Below are positions 24,818 to 30,787 of a stretch of 44,031 nucleotides of DNA, piece after piece; the stretch's first letter is position 1; the number at the start of each line of letters is the position of its first letter. Under the pieces are notes generated by a model, which saw only the letters and a program-made list of their open reading frames with translations, was not told where the DNA came from and did no database searches. Position numbers and translations under genes: made by a program. The stretch is from a virus, in IMG/VR virus record IMGVR_UViG_3300009182_000114, positions 1-44,031 of that record, one strand, 5' to 3'.

Positions 24818-24877
24818 GTGAATATTATATCACGTTATCGTCATATACGTGACTCGATATGATAAGGTATTCACATG
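24815..24877. promoter_or_regulatory. divergent promoter region with inverted repeat
   Basis: The leftward promoter has TGATATAAT (TATAAT at 24824-24829), 6 bases before the HTH gene ATG. The rightward one has TATGAT at 24858-24863 and AAGG 7 bases before ATG 24875. The outer arms CATGTGAATA (24815-24824) and TATTCACATG (24868-24877) are a perfect 10-base inverted repeat that includes both start codons. An inner CACGT/ACGTG pair (24831-24835, 24848-24852) has a different centre. The region looks like a shared operator or a regulatory switch between the head module and the plus-strand island. Confidence 0.6.
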
Positions 24878-25450
24878 ACTGACTATCCAAACTGGTTTGA
24901 GACCTCAAACGCCAAGACTCCATTTGTTCTCTACATGGAGGAGTTCTACGGCAAGCCTGACCTAAACTTTTTGCAGATCGGCGCGTACTGTGGTCACGCG
25001 TCAACGTGGCTATTGGCAAACGTGTTGAACGAGAAGGGCTCCGTATTACACGACGTGGATACGTGGGAAGGCTCAAACGAACCTGGCCACGACGGAATGG
25101 ATTTCAGCGAGGTAGAGAAGATCTACGACAGCAACATGAATCTCTTCACAAACGTAAACAAGTACAAGATGACAAGCACGGAGTACTTGCTGAGCGCTCG
25201 CGATGAGCGATTTGACTTTATCTACATTGATGGCGCCCACAGCGCAGAGCAGGTGATGGAGGACGCAACACTAAGTTGGCCACTCCTCAAGAGTGGTGGC
25301 ATCATCGCGTTTGACGATTATCAATGGCCAAGTCCCGATGGAAACGAAATGAACTCGCCTAAACCTGCGGTTGACTTCTTTCTTCGGTTGCATAAGCATG
25401 AAGTTGATGTCCTGCACAATGCGTGGCAGGTTTGGCTTCGTAAACACTAA
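24875..25450 (+). CDS. class I SAM-dependent methyltransferase-like protein (Methyltransf_24 type)
   Basis: 191 aa. Motif I is NFLQIGAYCGHASTWLLANV, with the Gly-rich SAM loop. The acidic residue of motif II is in HDVDTWEG. FDFIYIDGAHSAEQVMEDAT with GGIIAFDDYQW is the typical motif IV/V region of this family, which includes sugar and natural-product methyltransferases. Substrate cannot be told from sequence. It is one of only two plus-strand genes in the window and diverges from the HTH gene. AAGG lies 7 bases before ATG 24875, and an intrinsic terminator follows about 85 bases after the stop. Confidence 0.8.
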   Translation: MTDYPNWFETSNAKTPFVLYMEEFYGKPDLNFLQIGAYCGHASTWLLANVLNEKGSVLHDVDTWEGSNEPGHDGMDFSEVEKIYDSNMNLFTNVNKYKMTSTEYLLSARDERFDFIYIDGAHSAEQVMEDATLSWPLLKSGGIIAFDDYQWPSPDGNEMNSPKPAVDFFLRLHKHEVDVLHNAWQVWLRKH

Positions 25451-25507
25451 CTGCGCTCTAATTTAAGTGTACAGAAGGATAAAAGTAGTACATTAAGGCT
25501 AATTGCC

Positions 25508-25536
25508 TTGGACGTGAGAGTGAGAGGTAGTATATT
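25508..25536 (+). promoter_or_regulatory. candidate -35/-10 promoter nested in a terminator
   Basis: TTGGAC at 25508-25513, a 17-base spacer, and TATATT at 25531-25536 resemble a sigma70-type promoter. The -10 overlaps the first arm of the following terminator stem. A transcript starting near 25543 would lack that arm and could read into the noncoding island. Matches to consensus are partial. Confidence 0.4.
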
Positions 25537-25570
25537 GGAGACACTCTTCAAAACGTCTCCAACCTTTTTT
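25535..25570 (+). terminator. intrinsic terminator of the methyltransferase-like gene
   Basis: TTGGAGAC and GTCTCCAA form an 8-bp stem with a 12-base loop, followed by CCTTTTTT on the plus strand. On the minus strand no U tract follows, so it acts rightward. Confidence 0.8.
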
Positions 25571-26000
25571 AGCCTTCAGGTGGCATTTGTTTTTCTCCCA
25601 GATTCTTGAGCGTGAAGGCAGGCATGCCTTGCCACTGTGCCTACATAAAAAATAGTCTTTAGGACAGCCCCCTAGAAATACAGGTAAACATTCCTACAGG
25701 TAACCTTTGGGTACCTTTGGTTACCTTTGGATACCTTTTAGGAAGCCTACAGGCTGGCTAGCCTATGGGTCAGGCTAGGCTTGGACAAGTTACCTATAGG
25801 CAACCTAGCATCTAAGTAGAAGTAGAGCTGGGTAGCATCGAGCTAGCTGGGCTGGATCTTCCTAGTGGAAGTTGGGTTGGGATGCCCCTGAGCTAGCCTG
25901 TCCTTGAGTAGCTCCTGGGTTTCTGGGAACTCCAGGGAATGTGCCTATGGGTTGTTATAAAAATGTTATGGCCAAGAAAGGGCGTATTTGGAGTATGCCT
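25571..26000. other. noncoding structured island of about 430 bases
   Basis: I see no credible coding frame on either strand here; ATG-started frames are a dozen codons or so. The stretch is dense in CTAG tetranucleotides, hairpins (CTAGCCT/AGGCTAG at 25758-25778, CTTCC/GGAAG near 25859-25871, GCCTTCA/TGAAGGC at 25572-25578 and 25613-25619) and a tandem repeat. It lies between two plus-strand genes, away from the leftward units. It could be a noncoding RNA, a replication origin or a recombination or packaging site; nothing here matches a known RNA family that I recognise. Confidence 0.55.
25699..25738. repeat. four tandem 10-base repeats
   Basis: Four consecutive decamers: GGTAACCTTT, GGGTACCTTT, GGTTACCTTT, GGATACCTTT. 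Only positions 3 and 4 vary. Ten bases is about one helical turn, so a bound protein would meet the same face four times, as at iterons or clustered operators. Confidence 0.85.
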
Positions 26001-26031
26001 GTTATAATTATTACAAGCCTAGGAACCTAGG
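26000..26031 (+). promoter_or_regulatory. extended -10 promoter with tandem CCTAGG palindromes
   Basis: TGTTATAAT, with TATAAT at 26003-26008, has the same extended -10 form as the leftward promoters but on the plus strand. Two copies of the palindrome CCTAGG (26018-26023 and 26026-26031) lie just after the predicted start site, in operator position. Confidence 0.65.
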
Positions 26032-26034
26032 TAC

Positions 26035-26050
26035 TTGATTGGAGAATCAA
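26035..26050 (+). promoter_or_regulatory. leader mini-hairpin presenting GGAG in its loop
   Basis: TTGATT and AATCAA form a perfect 6-bp stem whose 4-base loop is exactly GGAG, the Shine-Dalgarno, ending immediately before ATG 26051. This decides the start at 26051 rather than TTG at 26039, which lies inside the hairpin. Confidence 0.6.
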
Positions 26051-26281
26051 ATGGTTGTAATACAGAAGGACTATGGGTACGGCGTCAAGGTTACTACCAA
26101 GACCCAGGATGGAAAGAACCCAGAGTCTGCCGCAGTTAAGTTTGATGGAAACAGGAGCCGCACCTTTCTAGGTCAGGGTGCTAGTGAGTACGCCCTAGAG
26201 TTTGTGAATGAACTCATCGGTGAGTATCGCCGCAAGGAAGCTCACGCACTGACCAAGGTGTTTGGCCTCATGAAGTTCTAA
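26051..26281 (+). CDS. 76-aa hypothetical protein
   Basis: Starts MVVIQKDYGYGVKVTTKTQD and continues with RSRTFLGQGASEYALEFVNE and a basic tail. I do not recognise the family. It has a beta-then-helix look, with slight positive charge. It has its own promoter and a bidirectional terminator, and is the only gene on the right flank of the noncoding island. A role linked to that island is possible but unsupported by homology. Confidence 0.65.
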   Translation: MVVIQKDYGYGVKVTTKTQDGKNPESAAVKFDGNRSRTFLGQGASEYALEFVNELIGEYRRKEAHALTKVFGLMKF

Positions 26282-26292
26282 CCCGCAGGTAT

Positions 26293-26332
26293 AAAAAGGA
26301 AGGGACCCACCGCAAGGTGAGTCCCTTTCTTT
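26293..26332. terminator. bidirectional terminator between convergent genes
   Basis: AAGGGAC/GTCCCTT with an inner ACC/GGT pair and a GCAA loop. U-rich tracts follow on both strands (TCTTT rightward, CCTTTTT leftward). It separates the rightward 76-aa gene from the leftward lysis-related genes. Confidence 0.85.
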
Positions 26333-26342
26333 ATGTTTGGTA

Positions 26343-26789
26343 CTAGAGCTCTACGACCACATTAGGGTCGCCCGCAAATAGGCTGGAGAATGTTTGTTCG
26401 TCCATTAGCCCATCGCCTTCAATGCCCTTATCCTTTTGGAATGACGCCACCGCATTGAGGGTAAGGTCACCGTAGAATCCGTCGATGTCGCCATCAGCCT
26501 CAGGGTAGCCAAGCTCAGCAAGGCGACGTTGTAGGTGATGAACCGTAAGGCTCTTTTGGCTGTGCATGTTTTTGTACACGCAGGCGCTAAGCTTTACCGT
26601 ATCGACGTCATTACCAGAAACCACGATTGGCTCTGGCTCTGGGACGTAGGTGTAGGTTGGGGCAGGAGCTGAGACTTCCTCAACTACCGCAATAGATTCC
26701 TCAGCCGCAGCTGGCTCGTGCCAGTCTGCCGCAGGGATCTCTTCAGCTAAAGCTGTCTCCAGCTCTAGGTCATCTTCGTTATGTGCCAT
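26343..26789 (-). CDS. acidic protein with C-terminal peptidoglycan-binding domain
   Basis: 148 aa. Residues ~1-65 are strongly acidic and Pro-rich. Residues ~75-145 match PG_binding_1 (LTVHHLQRRLAELGYPEADG, IDGFYGDLTLNAVASFQKDK, then GIEGDGLMDEQTF). Such domains attach enzymes to peptidoglycan. There is no catalytic domain and no signal peptide. It lies 16 bases after the lysin gene, so wall binding and cleavage may be supplied by separate proteins. GAGGA precedes ATG 26789. Confidence 0.8.
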   Translation of the reverse strand: MAHNEDDLELETALAEEIPAADWHEPAAAEESIAVVEEVSAPAPTYTYVPEPEPIVVSGNDVDTVKLSACVYKNMHSQKSLTVHHLQRRLAELGYPEADGDIDGFYGDLTLNAVASFQKDKGIEGDGLMDEQTFSSLFAGDPNVVVEL

Positions 26790-26805
26790 AAAATAAATTC
26801 CTCTG

Positions 26806-27435
26806 TTAGTAAGGTCCAGGTCCTGGATACATTTTAAGCCACTTGGTTACCGTTGTGCCGCGTTCACGATACGCGTTCTTACCGATACCCCAGGCTCCAA
26901 AGTCTGTTCCACGAGACATGAAGTATGCAGCCTCCGCATTGCGGACGGGGTCATACAGGTCGTTGTTCGTCGACATGAGGAACTTGTTACGACGATCTCG
27001 TCCCATAGTATCCAGCATGTTGATCTGAAATAACCCGTATGAGTTATCACCTGTTCGTTTGTTCATGTTGTGAGACAGTGGGTGTGCGTTGCTCTCGCGC
27101 ATAACGATTGCATAGGCGATCTTCAAGTTGTTACCCTCGAAGCCAACTGCCGCTAACATGTCAACCAACTGGTGTGGTGTCAGCTGCTCCTTGTACCCTC
27201 TAAACTTATCAAGGATGTGATCCTTGTGAAGCATGACGGTCTTCAAAGAAACTGTCTTTGTCAATGGTGTCAATGGTGTCACTTCTGTCATTGGTGTCAT
27301 TGGTACTACTTGTACTGCTGTTAAGGCATTTGCCTTAGTTACATTGTCGTGCGCGGTTACAAGTGTTGCAACCGTTACTAACGCTACCGCGTAAGCTACT
27401 GACGTCAAAGCTACTTTCTTTTCTGAAAGTCTCAT
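26806..27435 (-). CDS. lysozyme/transglycosylase-like lysin with N-terminal membrane segment
   Basis: 209 aa. Residues ~9-28 are a hydrophobic signal-like or anchor segment (KVALTSVAYAVALVTVATLV), followed by a Thr/Val/Pro linker. Residues ~90-205 look like an SLT/lysozyme-fold domain: KIAYAIVMRESNAHPLSHN has the likely catalytic Glu, then NSYGLFQINM and NAEAAYFMSRGTDFGAW. It would cut peptidoglycan glycan strands for lysis or as a virion-associated enzyme. Strong AAGGAGGCG leader before ATG 27435. Its wall-binding partner follows. Confidence 0.8.
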   Translation of the reverse strand: MRLSEKKVALTSVAYAVALVTVATLVTAHDNVTKANALTAVQVVPMTPMTEVTPLTPLTKTVSLKTVMLHKDHILDKFRGYKEQLTPHQLVDMLAAVGFEGNNLKIAYAIVMRESNAHPLSHNMNKRTGDNSYGLFQINMLDTMGRDRRNKFLMSTNNDLYDPVRNAEAAYFMSRGTDFGAWGIGKNAYRERGTTVTKWLKMYPGPGPY

Positions 27436-27476
27436 CGCTAGTTCGCCTCCTTGATGTAGGGGACAGGGTCAACAGT

Positions 27477-27875
27477 TCAGCTAAGTGCCTTACTGTGTTC
27501 TTCGCTTGCGTCGTCCCACTCAGCGTCGTAGCCAATTGCGTTGCCACGGGCACCGCTATCCTCTACGTCGTGCATGATAGACCACACGCTTCCCAACGTG
27601 TGCGCGAAGCTTTTCCCTCGGGTTACAGCTACCTGTGATTTGTAGTTGCTGTAGTCGAGGAAATCTATTGAGTCAGAAACCCACTTACCGAACATGTCCT
27701 TCGTTGCGACAACACGGTATGGGTAATCTGCGTTTGGTGTGTTCATGATGTCCGTGTCGCATAGGCTAGCCAACGGCATTAGCGATTCACGGTCGCGTGC
27801 GCGAACCATCAGAGTATCTTTTAGTCCCGCATGTTGAACGGCACTGACAAATCCTGTTTCAGTAAATAACCACAT
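27477..27875 (-). CDS. conserved actinobacterial/actinophage hypothetical (MWLFTETGFVSAV family)
   Basis: 132 aa. MWLFTETGFVSAVQHAG, TLMVRARDRESLMPLASLC, TPNADYPYRVVATKDMFGKW and GSVWSIMHDVED match a family I know from actinobacterial chromosomes and phages; its function is unknown to me. Its presence supports an actinobacterial host. The start at 27875 follows a leader with CATGACGAAGAGACGAGG and an extended -10 promoter. The stop is 42 bases before the lysin start. Confidence 0.72.
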   Translation of the reverse strand: MWLFTETGFVSAVQHAGLKDTLMVRARDRESLMPLASLCDTDIMNTPNADYPYRVVATKDMFGKWVSDSIDFLDYSNYKSQVAVTRGKSFAHTLGSVWSIMHDVEDSGARGNAIGYDAEWDDASEEHSKALS

Positions 27876-27905
27876 AGGTGGTACCTCGTCTCTTCGTCAT
27901 GGGCT

Positions 27906-27916
27906 TAATAATAACA
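27906..27916 (-). promoter_or_regulatory. variant extended -10 promoter for the MWLF-family gene
   Basis: TGTTATTATTA, with -10 TATTAT at 27908-27913 on the minus strand, 32 bases before ATG 27875. It differs from the common element at one -10 base and lacks the CC before TG. Confidence 0.55.
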
Positions 27917-27985
27917 TCAAGTCCTGTTTTATGGAAACCAATAGACATAAATGTCAAATGGTGATTCATCTTGATAGTCTAGCCG

Positions 27986-28162
27986 TTAGGCTAGATCTAC
28001 TCCCTCAGGCAAGCTATCAACCGCGTCAACCGATACGGTAAATAACTCTTCCTTTAGGGATTTAGCTATAAGTCGGGCACTGTCTGGTTTGACATAGCCT
28101 TCATACGCTAAGTTACCTTTATCGTCCTTTGCGACGATGTGGTAGGCAATTGGATCTGCCAT
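27986..28162 (-). CDS. 58-aa hypothetical protein
   Basis: ATG at 28162 chosen for its AAGGAGGGCAAG Shine-Dalgarno; the longer frame to 28252 runs through the promoter and into the next gene. The sequence is MADPIAYHIVAKDDKGNLAY, then a YVKPDSARLIAKSLKEE helix. Family not recognised. A small CTAGCC/GGCTAG hairpin overlaps its stop. Confidence 0.7.
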   Translation of the reverse strand: MADPIAYHIVAKDDKGNLAYEGYVKPDSARLIAKSLKEELFTVSVDAVDSLPEGVDLA

Positions 28163-28180
28163 CTTGCCCTCCTTTCCTAT

Positions 28181-28199
28181 GGGTAAAATTGTATCACCC
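28181..28199 (-). promoter_or_regulatory. variant extended -10 promoter inside a GGGT/ACCC dyad
   Basis: TGATACAAT (-10 TACAAT at 28188-28193) lies between GGGT (28181-28184) and ACCC (28196-28199), 25 bases before ATG 28162. The dyad could be an operator. Confidence 0.5.
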
Positions 28200-28205
28200 G
28201 TAGAT

Positions 28206-28769
28206 CTATCGGCCGAACTTCTTCCGGCACTCTGGTCCAAGTTGTAGCTCACGGCTGGTTGGATCTGTTAGTTCAGCTCCGCAGCTACCACAGCAGCTGT
28301 AAACCGTACCGAAAAGCTTGGCGTACTTGTATGGATCCTTAGCCACGATGTTAACTAATGTTAACGCATCCTCGTTAGCCAGTCTCCAACGGGTAAACCC
28401 ACCGAGAGCACCCGTAAGGCGCTTCATGTAGAGTCGACCCATGTATTCGCGTATCTCCACGAACATCATGTCACCTGAAAGCTTGGTGCTAGTCAGGCTA
28501 ATGTCAATTTCTTCATTAGGAATTGCGTACTTAGATTTAGGAGCTTTCAAAAGTGCTTCCTGAATCGAGCCGCTTACCACAATTTTTGTGGTAGCCTTTG
28601 GTAGCTTGAGCAGCATGTCAATAAGGGAAGACGCTGTCTTCTTGTCCATCGATAGCAGGGCTTGCTTCCAAGCTAGCCGTGCACCCTCCTCCAGCTCCCG
28701 TTCCTCGAGTAAGCTGTTGATGAATCCCACCTGCTTCTCCGATGGGCCAAACAATGTCGCTGTCGTCAT
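28206..28769 (-). CDS. DUF6011-like zinc-finger protein
   Basis: 187 aa. MTTATLFGPSEKQVGFINSL resembles N-termini of phage proteins that often accompany DUF6011. The C-terminus CCGSCGAELTDPTSRELQLG, followed by PECRKKFG, is a treble-clef-like zinc motif matching DUF6011. The middle is a beta-rich region around TRWRLANEDALTLVNIV. Function unknown; nucleic-acid binding is a reasonable guess. ATG 28769 follows GGGGAGGAG, 30 bases after its promoter -10. Confidence 0.72.
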   Translation of the reverse strand: MTTATLFGPSEKQVGFINSLLEERELEEGARLAWKQALLSMDKKTASSLIDMLLKLPKATTKIVVSGSIQEALLKAPKSKYAIPNEEIDISLTSTKLSGDMMFVEIREYMGRLYMKRLTGALGGFTRWRLANEDALTLVNIVAKDPYKYAKLFGTVYSCCGSCGAELTDPTSRELQLGPECRKKFGR

Positions 28770-28797
28770 TGGGTTCTCCTCCCCGTAGTTGATAGGC

Positions 28798-28810
28798 TAA
28801 TTATATCAGG
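28798..28810 (-). promoter_or_regulatory. CCTGATATAATTA promoter (copy 1)
   Basis: Exact 13-base element on the minus strand; TATAAT ends 30 bases before ATG 28769. The leader lacks the AACGACGAAAGGA motif and has GGGGAGGAG instead. Confidence 0.78.
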
Positions 28811-28833
28811 TAGGGGGAGGAGAACTCCAAACG

Positions 28834-29004
28834 TTACGCCCTTTGGGCCAGGAGACCCATAGTTACGCCTGCCAAGGCAAGAGTTAGTGCCTCTATCGGC
28901 CTCTCAGGGCGTGTGAAGGCCAGGATAAGCGCGAGCAGGGTAAATACCGTAGCACCTACGGCTGGCCACACCAAATCGCGTAGGCGTGAGAATAGATCTG
29001 GCAT
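28834..29004 (-). CDS. 56-aa two-helix membrane protein
   Basis: Found by reading the gap: MPDLFSRLRDLVWPAVGATV, a hydrophobic stretch FTLLALILAF, a short TRPERPIEA turn, then LTLALAGVTMGLLAQRA. Two membrane segments and small size fit a holin-like protein, but many phage membrane proteins look like this and the lysin is 1.4 kb downstream. ATG 29004 is 7 bases after the stop of the HTH gene. Confidence 0.6.
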   Translation of the reverse strand: MPDLFSRLRDLVWPAVGATVFTLLALILAFTRPERPIEALTLALAGVTMGLLAQRA

Positions 29005-29010
29005 GTTAAC

Positions 29011-29310
29011 CTACTTTACCGGGCGTGTTCGGCCCTTGAGGCGGGTTGAGGCATCACGAATGGTTGTTCCTGATGCGTCAATGAGCTTGCGAGCCTTACC
29101 GTAGGTAACGCCTAGTTCCTTAGCTACTTCGACGACTGGCATACCCTTTGCGTATAGCTGGGCAGCAGCTTGTGGTGTTACATCTGTCATGCTGTTTCCT
29201 TTCGTCATTTCGGCTGGCGGTTCTTCCGCAAGCCAGGCACGAGACCTCACGATGAGATCCCTTGCCTCGTTGAGTAACTGCAGCTGCGAGCTACCCAAAG
29301 TTATCGACAT
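29011..29310 (-). CDS. small HTH protein with two possible starts
   Basis: 99 aa from ATG 29310, or 59 aa from ATG 29190. The HTH is VVEVAKELGVTYGKARKLID, followed by a basic tail. ATG 29310 overlaps the end of the upstream zinc gene by 10 bases, suggesting coupling. ATG 29190 is preceded by ATGACGAAAGGAAACAGC, the start-associated motif of neighbouring genes. Both forms may be made. The N-terminal extension is a plausible helix (LNEARDLIVRSRAWLAE). Confidence 0.65.
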   Translation of the reverse strand: MSITLGSSQLQLLNEARDLIVRSRAWLAEEPPAEMTKGNSMTDVTPQAAAQLYAKGMPVVEVAKELGVTYGKARKLIDASGTTIRDASTRLKGRTRPVK

Positions 29311-29465
29311 GTTGAACAGTAGTTTCCAACACGTATGTTTTTCATTGCGATGTCATAGACCTTGCCGCAATGATGACACGCTACCTTTATCAAGTCTCCG
29401 CGTTTAGGCTCACGCTTCTTAAGCTTAGGAATGTTTGGTAATGGAATCCTTATGGTGATAATCAT
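29301..29465 (-). CDS. 54-aa zinc-ribbon protein
   Basis: Read from the gap: MIITIRIPLPNIPKLKKREP, KRGDLIKVACHHCGKVYDIA, then NYCSTCR at the end. Two CxxC knuckles 17 residues apart suggest a zinc ribbon. ATG 29465 overlaps the upstream TGA as ATGA, and its own end overlaps the next ATG. No family assigned. Confidence 0.68.
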   Translation of the reverse strand: MIITIRIPLPNIPKLKKREPKRGDLIKVACHHCGKVYDIAMKNIRVGNYCSTCR

Positions 29466-29782
29466 TTTGTTTCATCGCCTCCTGGAGCTGTAGCCTTGAA
29501 CGCACGGTACGTAGCCGTATCAGCTGGGAGAAATCCATCGTCCGCGTGACATGAGAAACAGAGATACTCGTTGCGTCGATGCGACGGGTCACGAACTACC
29601 TTGTCATGTTTTCCGCATCGGTCGCAGATCGGGTCCTTTGGTTTAGTGCGAGCCCACTCGCGATAGCAGTAGGCACAGATCAAGTTATCAGCCGCGTTGT
29701 AGATAAGAACGTTGTCTTCGTTGCACGTTACACATGTACCGTAGACATAGAGCTTGTCACGCTGTATGGTTCCTTGTGTCAT
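29462..29782 (-). CDS. 106-aa protein with four Cys knuckles
   Basis: Four CxxC pairs (CVTCN, CAYCYREW, CDRCGKHDKVVRD, CFSCHADDGF) suggest two zinc-binding units of HNH or zinc-ribbon style, without HNH catalytic residues that I can identify. AGGATCTAATT precedes ATG 29782. It is the first gene of a coupled run of small zinc and HTH genes. Confidence 0.7.
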   Translation of the reverse strand: MTQGTIQRDKLYVYGTCVTCNEDNVLIYNAADNLICAYCYREWARTKPKDPICDRCGKHDKVVRDPSHRRNEYLCFSCHADDGFLPADTATYRAFKATAPGGDETK

Positions 29783-29817
29783 AATTAGATCCTAATCCTT
29801 TTACCTGAACTTGTAAA

Positions 29818-30078
29818 CTAGTCTACTTGACTTTCTAGAACACGCATTTTTCGTGGTCCGTATTGTGAGGTAGGTAGTCCAATGTTAATAGATACCTGAC
29901 AGTCGATGTAGTCGGTGTGTCGAGCTGAGATCCTGAGGTTACCCTTAGCCTTTAGTCCAAGGTTCACGAACTCGATGTCCTGTGGGTTGTAGATGTAGTG
30001 ACCGCAGGAGATGCAGACCTCAAACGTGTTGTCGTCTCTGCGACGAGGCACGCGCTCGTCCTTTGCTATGAACTTCAT
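29818..30078 (-). CDS. 86-aa hypothetical protein with one CxxC
   Basis: MKFIAKDERVPRRRDDNTFE, then CISCGHYIYN and a beta-rich C-terminal half (KGNLRISARHTDYIDCQVSI). Only one clear CxxC plus one extra Cys. AAGGACAAGCG precedes ATG 30078, which overlaps the upstream stop as ATGA. Confidence 0.66.
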   Translation of the reverse strand: MKFIAKDERVPRRRDDNTFEVCISCGHYIYNPQDIEFVNLGLKAKGNLRISARHTDYIDCQVSINIGLPTSQYGPRKMRVLESQVD

Positions 30079-30230
30079 CGCTTGTCCTTAGGCTTTACCA
30101 CGCCGAGGATTGGCTGGATCTTAATAATTGACTTTCGGTACTGGTAGTACTTGTATCCAACGATGGAGGCAAGTGCCAGTGCCGCTACTACTAGGTGACC
30201 CCAGGTGAGGTCGAAGCTGACATGTATCAT
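30075..30230 (-). CDS. 51-aa single-pass membrane protein
   Basis: Read from the gap: MIHVSFDLTWGHLVVAALAL, then ASIVGYKYYQYRK and a basic tail ending KPKDKR. One membrane helix with a positive cytoplasmic tail. ATGA overlaps at both ends tie it to its neighbours. Confidence 0.66.
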   Translation of the reverse strand: MIHVSFDLTWGHLVVAALALASIVGYKYYQYRKSIIKIQPILGVVKPKDKR

Positions 30231-30460
30231 TTGGTTCCTCTCAATGAACGCTCTGCGATTTCATCTAACGATGCTGCAAGTAAAAGGGCTGGGAAGCAGC
30301 CAACGATTGCTGATAGAACTGCTGCCGCTAAGCTAAGCCAGCGCGGTCCTGCTAGAAAAATCATTGCTGAGATGAAGAGCCATGAGGCTGCAAGTACTTT
30401 CATTCCCGCTGCGTAGCGGCGGAATCGGTAGACCTTGTCTGTCTTGTATGTAATCTTCAT
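30227..30460 (-). CDS. 77-aa two-helix membrane protein
   Basis: ATG 30460 is preceded by ATGACGAAAGGACTAAC and preferred over an upstream in-frame start. Two hydrophobic segments (MKVLAASWLFISAMIFLAG and SLAAAVLSAIVGCFPALLLA) flank a short turn; ends are charged. Function unknown. It heads the run of coupled genes going left to 29,818. Confidence 0.7.
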   Translation of the reverse strand: MKITYKTDKVYRFRRYAAGMKVLAASWLFISAMIFLAGPRWLSLAAAVLSAIVGCFPALLLAASLDEIAERSLRGTK

Positions 30461-30502
30461 GTTAGTCCTTTCGTCATTCACCGTGGGGTTTCGGTGATAG
30501 GT

Positions 30503-30515
30503 TAATTATAACAGG
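30503..30515 (-). promoter_or_regulatory. CCTGTTATAATTA promoter (copy 2)
   Basis: Exact element with T at the variable base; TATAAT ends 44 bases before ATG 30460. It lies 5 bases beyond the stop of the next upstream gene. Confidence 0.78.
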
Positions 30516-30519
30516 TAAA

Positions 30520-30726
30520 TCAGGCAGATGCTAGCAACTGAAGGGTTTCAGTTTCATTTAATTTTCGATAGTCTACCTTCGTGTAGGTATGAATCTGTTC
30601 AGTGACCTCGAGCTTGTTGATGGCTCCAGTAGTTCCTGTGACCAGTTGCTTCACGAACTCGGCTGAGTCAACGTGATACCCATAGGTGGTTCCGTTAACC
30701 GTGATTGCTACTCCGTATGATTTCAT
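30520..30726 (-). CDS. 68-aa hypothetical protein
   Basis: MKSYGVAITVNGTTYGYHVD begins a small beta-rich protein with a helical C-terminus (YRKLNETETLQLLASA). ATG 30726 follows AACGACGAAAGGAAATAA, but no CCTG[A/T]TATAATTA element precedes it. Instead a UUCG-capped hairpin separates it from the upstream gene, so expression probably comes by read-through or processing. Confidence 0.68.
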   Translation of the reverse strand: MKSYGVAITVNGTTYGYHVDSAEFVKQLVTGTTGAINKLEVTEQIHTYTKVDYRKLNETETLQLLASA

Positions 30727-30760
30727 TTATTTCCTTTCGTCGTTTTGGGTGGGGGAAGGC

Positions 30761-30778
30761 GGGGAGCCGAAGCTCCCC
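30761..30778 (-). terminator. UUCG-tetraloop hairpin upstream of the 68-aa gene
   Basis: On the minus strand GGGGAGC-TTCG-GCTCCCC is a 7-bp stem closed by C(UUCG)G, one of the most stable RNA tetraloops. Flanking GGGTGGGG and CCCCACCC can pair in an alternative longer structure. No U tract follows. Confidence 0.55.
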
Positions 30779-30787
30779 ACCCTTTTA

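Noticed and set aside
29462-29782. HNH endonuclease
   Set aside because: CxxC pairs are present but I cannot place the His-Asn-His residues.
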